Shown: positions 59,803 to 64,000 of the stretch, in pieces
Layout of the letters: the number at the start of each line of letters is the position of its first letter
How positions within the stretch are numbered: position 1 is the first letter of the stretch
Assembly (NCBI RefSeq): GCF_020177265.1
Contig: NZ_JAIVMC010000010.1
Span: forward strand, 142,071-206,070
DNA: 64,000 bases
Source: Pseudooceanicola marinus
Lineage (GTDB): Bacteria > Pseudomonadota > Alphaproteobacteria > Rhodobacterales > Rhodobacteraceae
Reading direction: 5' to 3'
Program-made: the position numbers and the translations under genes
Notes under the pieces: generated by a model
Databases searched by the model: none
The model's input: only the letters and a program-made list of their open reading frames with translations
What the model was told of the DNA's origin: nothing

Positions 59803-59828
59803 GAAGAGCCCCGCCGGGGCTCTTCTTT
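59803..59828 (+). terminator. Rho-independent terminator after the hydrolase gene
   Basis: A 10-bp stem, GAAGAGCCCC (59803-59812) and GGGGCTCTTC (59816-59825), with a 3-base loop is followed by TTTC, 6 bases after the stop. Confidence 0.85.
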
Positions 59829-59938
59829 CATCCCCCACCGCCCCCGGGGGACCGAACCGCTGGCCGGAGCCTTCGGGGGGTGGCAAACGCGCCTGCACTC
59901 TCTGGCGCTTCGGGCGCTGACAGGATAGCGTCGCGGCC

Positions 59939-61486
59939 ATGAACACTGTCCCCGCGCTCACCTTCTCCGACGACCAGGCCCAGGCCTGGGACCGCATCGC
60001 CGAGGCCCTTCAGGGGGCGGGCATCGACCTCGTGAACGGCACCACGGAACCGGCCCAGGAAGGCCGCCAGAGGTCGCTGGCCGTGCTGGGCAAGGCGGGC
60101 TCGGGCAAGACCATGCTGCTGGCGCAGCTTTACAAGGCCTGCGAGGAGGCGGGGGTCTCGATCGTGTCGGGCGATTACGAGCCCAAGCGCGACCGCGACG
60201 CCCGCACCCTGGCGATCCTGGCGCCCACGAACAAGGCCGCGTCGGTGCTGCGCCTGCGGGGCGTGCCGGCCACCACCATCCATCGCATCCTCTACAAGCC
60301 GGTCTATGACCCGGAGTACGAGAAGATCGCCGAATGGCTGGAAGGGCAGGGCGAACTGCCCGAGATCGAGGGCGTCACGCCGGAGATGATGGCCCGCGCC
60401 AAGGCCAGTTACGAGGTGAACAAGTCGATCCCGGCGGCCCTGGCCATGGCCGGACTGCGCGGGTCCGATTTCATCACCGGCTGGAAACGGCGCGACGATC
60501 CGCTGGACGTCGGCTTCATCGACGAGGCCTCGATGCTGGATGAACGCCAGTACGACGACCTGCGGGAGATCTTTCCCAACCTCGTCCTCTTCGGCGACCC
60601 GGCGCAGCTGGCGCCGGTCGGCCAGTCGGGCAAGATGGTCTTCGACAGCCTGCCTGAGCCGGCGCAGCTGACGCTGGCGCGGATCCACCGTCAGGATGCG
60701 GACAACCCGATCCTCGACCTGGCGCATGCGCTTTCGGACCCGATGGTCGATTTCTACGCTTTCGAACGCATGGTGGAGGAAAAGGCCCGCCAGGATGATC
60801 GCGTGGTCTTCGCCGGCCGGGTCGAGGCCGGGTTGATGGCCCGCTCGCCCGTCCTGGTTTGGCGCAATGTCACCCGGATCCGCCTGATCAATGCCTTCCG
60901 GCAGGTCCATGGCGCGCCCGAGGATTCCCTGCTGCCCGGGGAGCCGCTGATCTGCGACGGGCTGGAACTGCCGCTGAAGCACCGCAAGAAACGCCTGGAC
61001 CTGGAGGCGCGCGGCCTGATCAAAGGCGCCCAGGTCATCTACCTCGGGCCGGGCAAGCGCGTGGGCTTCTCGCGGCTGCACGTGGTTGGGGCAGAGAACC
61101 CGCAGGTCTCGGCTTCCTCCATCGTCAAGATCGAGAAACCGGATGAGGAAGAGCCTTTCATCCCCTACGCCGCCCGCATGGGCGCCACCTTCCTGCACGG
61201 GGCCGCGGTGACGATCCACAAGGCGCAGGGCTCGCAATGGCGCGACGTTCAGGTCTTCGCCCCGGATATCGAGATCGCCTCGCGCATGGGCCGGGTCGAA
61301 GCCGGACAGCCGCTATGGAAACGGCTGGCCTACGTGGCGATCACCCGCGCCGAGGAGCGCCTGCTGTGGGTCACCCGCAACCGCCTGGCGAAACCGACAG
61401 AACCGCTGTCGGTCGACGACCTGCGCGCCAAGACGCCCGCCCCGGCGCTGGAATTGCAGGTGCAAAGCGAGACCGATTTCGGCTGA
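59939..61486 (+). CDS. SF1 DNA helicase, RecD/Dda-like
   Basis: A 515-residue ATP-dependent helicase. Walker A is GKAGSGKT (51-58), motif II FIDEASML near residue 196, motif III VLFGDPAQLAPV, and the C-terminal UvrD_C_2 part has ATFLHGAAVTIHKAQGSQW and VAITRAEERLLWV (core motifs KAQGSQW and AITRAEER). The length and shape are like Dda/RecD2 proteins rather than a full RecD, and no RecBC genes are nearby. It probably helps replication or repair. It stands alone after a terminator. Confidence 0.93.
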   Translation: MNTVPALTFSDDQAQAWDRIAEALQGAGIDLVNGTTEPAQEGRQRSLAVLGKAGSGKTMLLAQLYKACEEAGVSIVSGDYEPKRDRDARTLAILAPTNKAASVLRLRGVPATTIHRILYKPVYDPEYEKIAEWLEGQGELPEIEGVTPEMMARAKASYEVNKSIPAALAMAGLRGSDFITGWKRRDDPLDVGFIDEASMLDERQYDDLREIFPNLVLFGDPAQLAPVGQSGKMVFDSLPEPAQLTLARIHRQDADNPILDLAHALSDPMVDFYAFERMVEEKARQDDRVVFAGRVEAGLMARSPVLVWRNVTRIRLINAFRQVHGAPEDSLLPGEPLICDGLELPLKHRKKRLDLEARGLIKGAQVIYLGPGKRVGFSRLHVVGAENPQVSASSIVKIEKPDEEEPFIPYAARMGATFLHGAAVTIHKAQGSQWRDVQVFAPDIEIASRMGRVEAGQPLWKRLAYVAITRAEERLLWVTRNRLAKPTEPLSVDDLRAKTPAPALELQVQSETDFG

Positions 61487-61631
61487 TCCCCTCTCGCCTT
61501 GGGGGTAGGGGGGCGACCCCTGGGCACGTGATGGTGGCTGACGGCCCATTCCAAAAGGCGTTCTGCCTGCTGTTCGGACCTTTTTTCGACAAACACGCTG
61601 TCGGTCGCGTTGCCCTAGCCGGAGGGCTGCA

Positions 61632-61666
61632 AAAGAAACGGGGCGGGATCTGCCGGATCCCGCCCC
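61632..61666 (-). terminator. Rho-independent terminator of hbdA
   Basis: An 11-bp stem, GGGGCGGGATC (61640-61650) and GATCCCGCCCC (61656-61666), is followed on the minus strand by GTTTCTTTT. It lies 27 bases beyond the hbdA stop. Confidence 0.9.
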
Positions 61667-61693
61667 TTTCCTGTGTCTCGCCTGCCATGGGTC

Positions 61694-62572
61694 TCAGCGC
61701 GTCGGCACCGGCTCGTCGCCGCGGTAGTCGTAGAAGCCGCGGCCGGTCTTGCGGCCCAGCCAGCCGGCCTCGACGTATTTCGTCAGCAGGGGGCAGGGGC
61801 GGTACTTGGTGTCCGCCAGTCCCTCGTGCAGGACGTTCATGATCGCCAGGCAGGTGTCCAGCCCGATGAAATCGGCCAGCTCCAGCGGGCCCATCGGGTG
61901 GTTCGCGCCCAGCTTCATCGCCTCGTCGATCGACTTCACGTTGCCCACGCCTTCGTAGAGCGTATAGACCGCCTCGTTGATCATCGGCATCAGGATGCGG
62001 TTAACGATGAAGGCCGGGAAATCCTCGGCGCTCGACGCGGTCTTGCCCAGGGTCTCGACCACCTTCAGGCAGGCCTCGTAGGTCTCCTGGTCGGTGGCGA
62101 TGCCGCGGATCAGCTCCACCAGCTGCATCACCGGCACGGGGTTCATGAAATGGAAGCCCATGAACTTCTCGGGCCGGTCGGTGCGCGAGGCCAGCCGCGT
62201 GATCGAGATCGAGGAGGTGTTCGAGGTCAGGATCGTCGAAGGCTTCAGATGCGGCAGCAGCGCGTCGAAGATCGCCTCCTTCACATGCTCCTTCTCGGTC
62301 GCGGCCTCGATCACCAGGTCCGTGGGGCCCAGGTCGGTCAGTTGCAGCGTGGTGGAGATGCGCGCCAGCGCCTCTGTCTTTGCCTCTTCCGAGATCTTGC
62401 CCCGGCTGGCCTGGCGTTCCAGGTTCTTGGTGATCGTCGCCAGGCCGCGATCCAGCGCCTCCTGGCTGATGTCGTTCAGCAGGACATCGTATCCCGCCAG
62501 GGCAAAGACATGGGCGATGCCGTTACCCATCTGGCCTGCGCCGACCACGCCTACCGATTTGATCTCGACCAC
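61694..62572 (-). CDS. hbdA: 3-hydroxybutyryl-CoA dehydrogenase
   Basis: Interconverts acetoacetyl-CoA and 3-hydroxybutyryl-CoA with NAD(P), a step on the way to crotonyl-CoA, the substrate of Ccr, and in butyrate or PHB metabolism. The 292-residue protein has the dinucleotide loop GAGQMGNGIAH, the catalytic histidine in GFHFMNPVPVMQLVE, and the C-terminal motif NHPMGPLELADFIGLDT. A GTG at 62572 is chosen: it follows AAAGGAGG by 5 bases and gives the family N terminus, whereas the longer frame begins with unrelated residues. Confidence 0.94.
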   Translation of the reverse strand: MVEIKSVGVVGAGQMGNGIAHVFALAGYDVLLNDISQEALDRGLATITKNLERQASRGKISEEAKTEALARISTTLQLTDLGPTDLVIEAATEKEHVKEAIFDALLPHLKPSTILTSNTSSISITRLASRTDRPEKFMGFHFMNPVPVMQLVELIRGIATDQETYEACLKVVETLGKTASSAEDFPAFIVNRILMPMINEAVYTLYEGVGNVKSIDEAMKLGANHPMGPLELADFIGLDTCLAIMNVLHEGLADTKYRPCPLLTKYVEAGWLGRKTGRGFYDYRGDEPVPTR

Positions 62573-62705
62573 TTCAGCCTCCTTTGCGGTGTTCGCGCGC
62601 AATGTGGACCGGCAGCGCCCGGGCCGCAAGCCCCGGGCACCGCTTAGGCCTTTGGCAAGCTTTGCACGCCAGAGTGGCGCCCGGGTGAAGAAAATGGTGG
62701 GTGTG

Positions 62706-63539
62706 ATGAGCTATGACCAACCGGGCCGCGGTGGCCTCGACTACTTTCCGTGCCGCTACGGGCGGTCGAAGACGCTGTTCCGGGGGCCGAAGCGGCGCAC
62801 AGAGGGGGCCTTCATCGCCTACCTGGGCGGGGCGGAAACCTACGGGCGCTTCATCGCCCATCCCTATCCGGCGATCCTGGAGGAACGGCTGGGGGTGCCG
62901 GCGGTGAACCTCGGCTGGGCCAATGCCGGCGTCGATGCCTTTCTCGGGGATCCCGACCTCTTGCAGGTGGTGGGCCAGGCGCGGGCCGCCGTGATCCGCC
63001 TGCCCGGGGCGCAGAATATGTCGAACCGCTTCTATTCCGTGCATCCGCGCCGCAACGATCGCTTCCTGCAGGCTTCGACCCTCTTGCAGACGGTCTACCG
63101 GGAGGTCGACTTCACCGAGTTCCACTTCACCCGCCACCTGCTGACGGCCCTGCGGGAGTGTTCCTCGGATCGATTCGTCATGCTGCGAGAGGAGTTGCAG
63201 GCCGCCTGGGTGGCGCGCATGGGCCAGTTGCTGGATCGCATCCCGGTGCCGGTGCTGCTGCTGTGGTTCGCCGATGCGGCCCCCAGCGACGTGACGCCGG
63301 CGGAAGACCTGGACGCCGACCCGCTCTTCGTCACCGCCGGCATGATCGAGGCGCTGCGCCCCCGTGTGAATGGCGTGGTGACAGTGGTGCCCTCCGACGA
63401 TGCCCGGGCCGAGGGCACGCGCGGCATGGTCTTCTCCGCCCTGGAGGCGCCGGCCGCCGCCGAACAGCTTTCCTCCGCGGCCCACGGGGAGGTGGCGGCG
63501 GCGCTGGCACCCGCGCTGAAGGAGATTCTGGAGCGCTGA
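62706..63539 (+). CDS. DUF6473 family protein
   Basis: A 277-residue protein beginning MSYDQPGRGGLDYFPCRYG, the pattern of DUF6473 proteins known from Rhodobacteraceae. It includes AYLGGAETYGRFIAHPYP and VNLGWANAGVDAF, which look like an SGNH- or sulfotransferase-like core, but no activity is established. It has no signal peptide. Three earlier in-frame start codons (62694, 62697, 62703) are possible; I took the one that gives the family N terminus. Confidence 0.8.
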   Translation: MSYDQPGRGGLDYFPCRYGRSKTLFRGPKRRTEGAFIAYLGGAETYGRFIAHPYPAILEERLGVPAVNLGWANAGVDAFLGDPDLLQVVGQARAAVIRLPGAQNMSNRFYSVHPRRNDRFLQASTLLQTVYREVDFTEFHFTRHLLTALRECSSDRFVMLREELQAAWVARMGQLLDRIPVPVLLLWFADAAPSDVTPAEDLDADPLFVTAGMIEALRPRVNGVVTVVPSDDARAEGTRGMVFSALEAPAAAEQLSSAAHGEVAAALAPALKEILER

Positions 63540-63615
63540 CGGCCCTGCAAACCGCCCCTCCCGCGCGCAGCTTTTAGGGGAGGGCAGCAGGACCGCCCAC
63601 CTCCGGGGCGCCCAC

Positions 63616-63643
63616 GAAAAAGGCCCGCCGAGGCGGGCCTTTC
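63616..63643. terminator. Bidirectional terminator between DUF6473 gene and etfA
   Basis: A 10-bp stem, AAGGCCCGCC (63620-63629) and GGCGGGCCTT (63632-63641), with a 2-base loop. On the minus strand TTTTTCG follows, a strong signal for etfA; on the plus strand TTTCC follows. Confidence 0.85.
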
Positions 63644-63679
63644 CGATCTTGCGCGGCGGGGGAGAACCCCGCCCGTCGC

Positions 63680-64000
63680 TCAGAGCTTTTCCAGAAGCTC
63701 GGGTACGGCGTCGAAGAGGTCGGCGACCAGGCCGTAGTCGGCAACCTGGAAGATCGGCGCCTCCTCGTCCTTGTTGATCGCCACGATGACCTTGCTGTCC
63801 TTCATCCCCGCAAGGTGCTGGATCGCCCCGGAGATGCCGACGGCCACGTAAAGCTCGGGCGCCACGACCTTGCCGGTCTGACCGACCTGCCAGTCGTTCG
63901 GCGCAAAGCCCGAGTCGACGGCCGCGCGCGACGCGCCCACGGCGGCGCCCAGCTTGTCGGCCAGCTTCTCGATCAGCTCGAAGTTCTCTTCCGAACCGAC
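63680..64000 (-). CDS. etfA: Electron transfer flavoprotein alpha subunit, C-terminal part
   Basis: The frame is open to the window edge and gives the last 106 residues. It shows the FAD-binding domain of EtfA ([62 protein letters not shown]; key motifs [15 protein letters not shown] and INKD). EtfA with EtfB carries electrons from acyl-CoA dehydrogenases to the quinone pool. Its nearness to hbdA fits acyl-CoA metabolism. The 5' end lies outside. Confidence 0.95.
   Translation of the reverse strand, partial: VGSEENFELIEKLADKLGAAVGASRAAVDSGFAPNDWQVGQTGKVVAPELYVAVGISGAIQHLAGMKDSKVIVAINKDEEAPIFQVADYGLVADLFDAVPELLEKL

Overview
This window is GC-rich bacterial DNA that reads throughout as ordinary chromosome of an alphaproteobacterium of the Rhodobacteraceae (Rhodobacter/Roseobacter group). 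The basis is the gene content and order: a suc-mdh-mcl2-nnrU-mch-sdh block like the one known from Rhodobacter, a divergent ecm/ccr pair of the ethylmalonyl-CoA pathway, the lipoprotein gene overlapping argH, DUF6473 and TIGR02302 family proteins, and short intergenic GC-rich repeats. No tRNA, rRNA, CRISPR array, insertion sequence or prophage was recognised. I cannot name the species.

Layout. 1-4.6 kb: the end of a DUF2126 amidoligase gene, a circularly permuted ATP-grasp/alpha-E fusion and a transglutaminase-like protein. Together they form a predicted but biochemically uncharacterised peptide-bond-making/breaking locus. 4.6-8.4 kb: a TlpA-like thioredoxin divergent from argH, a small lipoprotein, a DUF2834 membrane protein and lysA. 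8.5-16.6 kb: a TIGR02302 membrane protein, an unexplained 389-bp gap, a zinc-ribbon membrane protein, ftsE-ftsX-plsC-PPOX flavoprotein in one overlapping operon, and a glycosyltransferase. 16.7-37.1 kb: central carbon metabolism. On the minus strand lie mdh, sucC, sucD, DUF805, sucA, sucB, three small membrane proteins and lpdA. On the plus strand lie mcl2, a NnrU-like gene, DUF1737, mch, and sdhCDA, then a pyruvyl-transferase-like gene, then sdhB. 37.2-39.8 kb: a methionine importer (metNIQ). 40-47 kb: a secreted lysozyme-like protein, small proteins, a fold-III ornithine/lysine decarboxylase with a long structured leader, DUF1989, an aldo/keto reductase, deoD and an intimin-type beta-barrel. 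47-51.5 kb: acyP, ecm and ccr. 51.7-59.8 kb: a LysR regulator, a complete peptide-type ABC importer and a CocE-type serine hydrolase. 60-64 kb: an SF1 helicase, hbdA, DUF6473 and the end of etfA.

How it fits together. The window holds most of the oxidative half of the TCA cycle from 2-oxoglutarate to oxaloacetate, plus five genes linked to acetyl-CoA assimilation by the ethylmalonyl-CoA pathway (ccr, ecm, mch, mcl2, and hbdA for acetoacetyl-CoA reduction or oxidation). Malate from Mcl2 and succinyl-CoA from the pathway feed the same TCA enzymes encoded next door. Two identical, identically spaced pairs of GTGATCAC palindromes lie about 110-120 bp upstream of sucC and of sdhC, with matching flanking bases. 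They suggest one regulator for both operons. The most interesting leads are this shared operator, the amidoligase/ATP-grasp/transglutaminase locus with its tiny coupled leader ORF, the pyruvyl-transferase-like gene inside the sdh operon, the decarboxylase leader RNA, and the unexplained gap at 11.1-11.5 kb.
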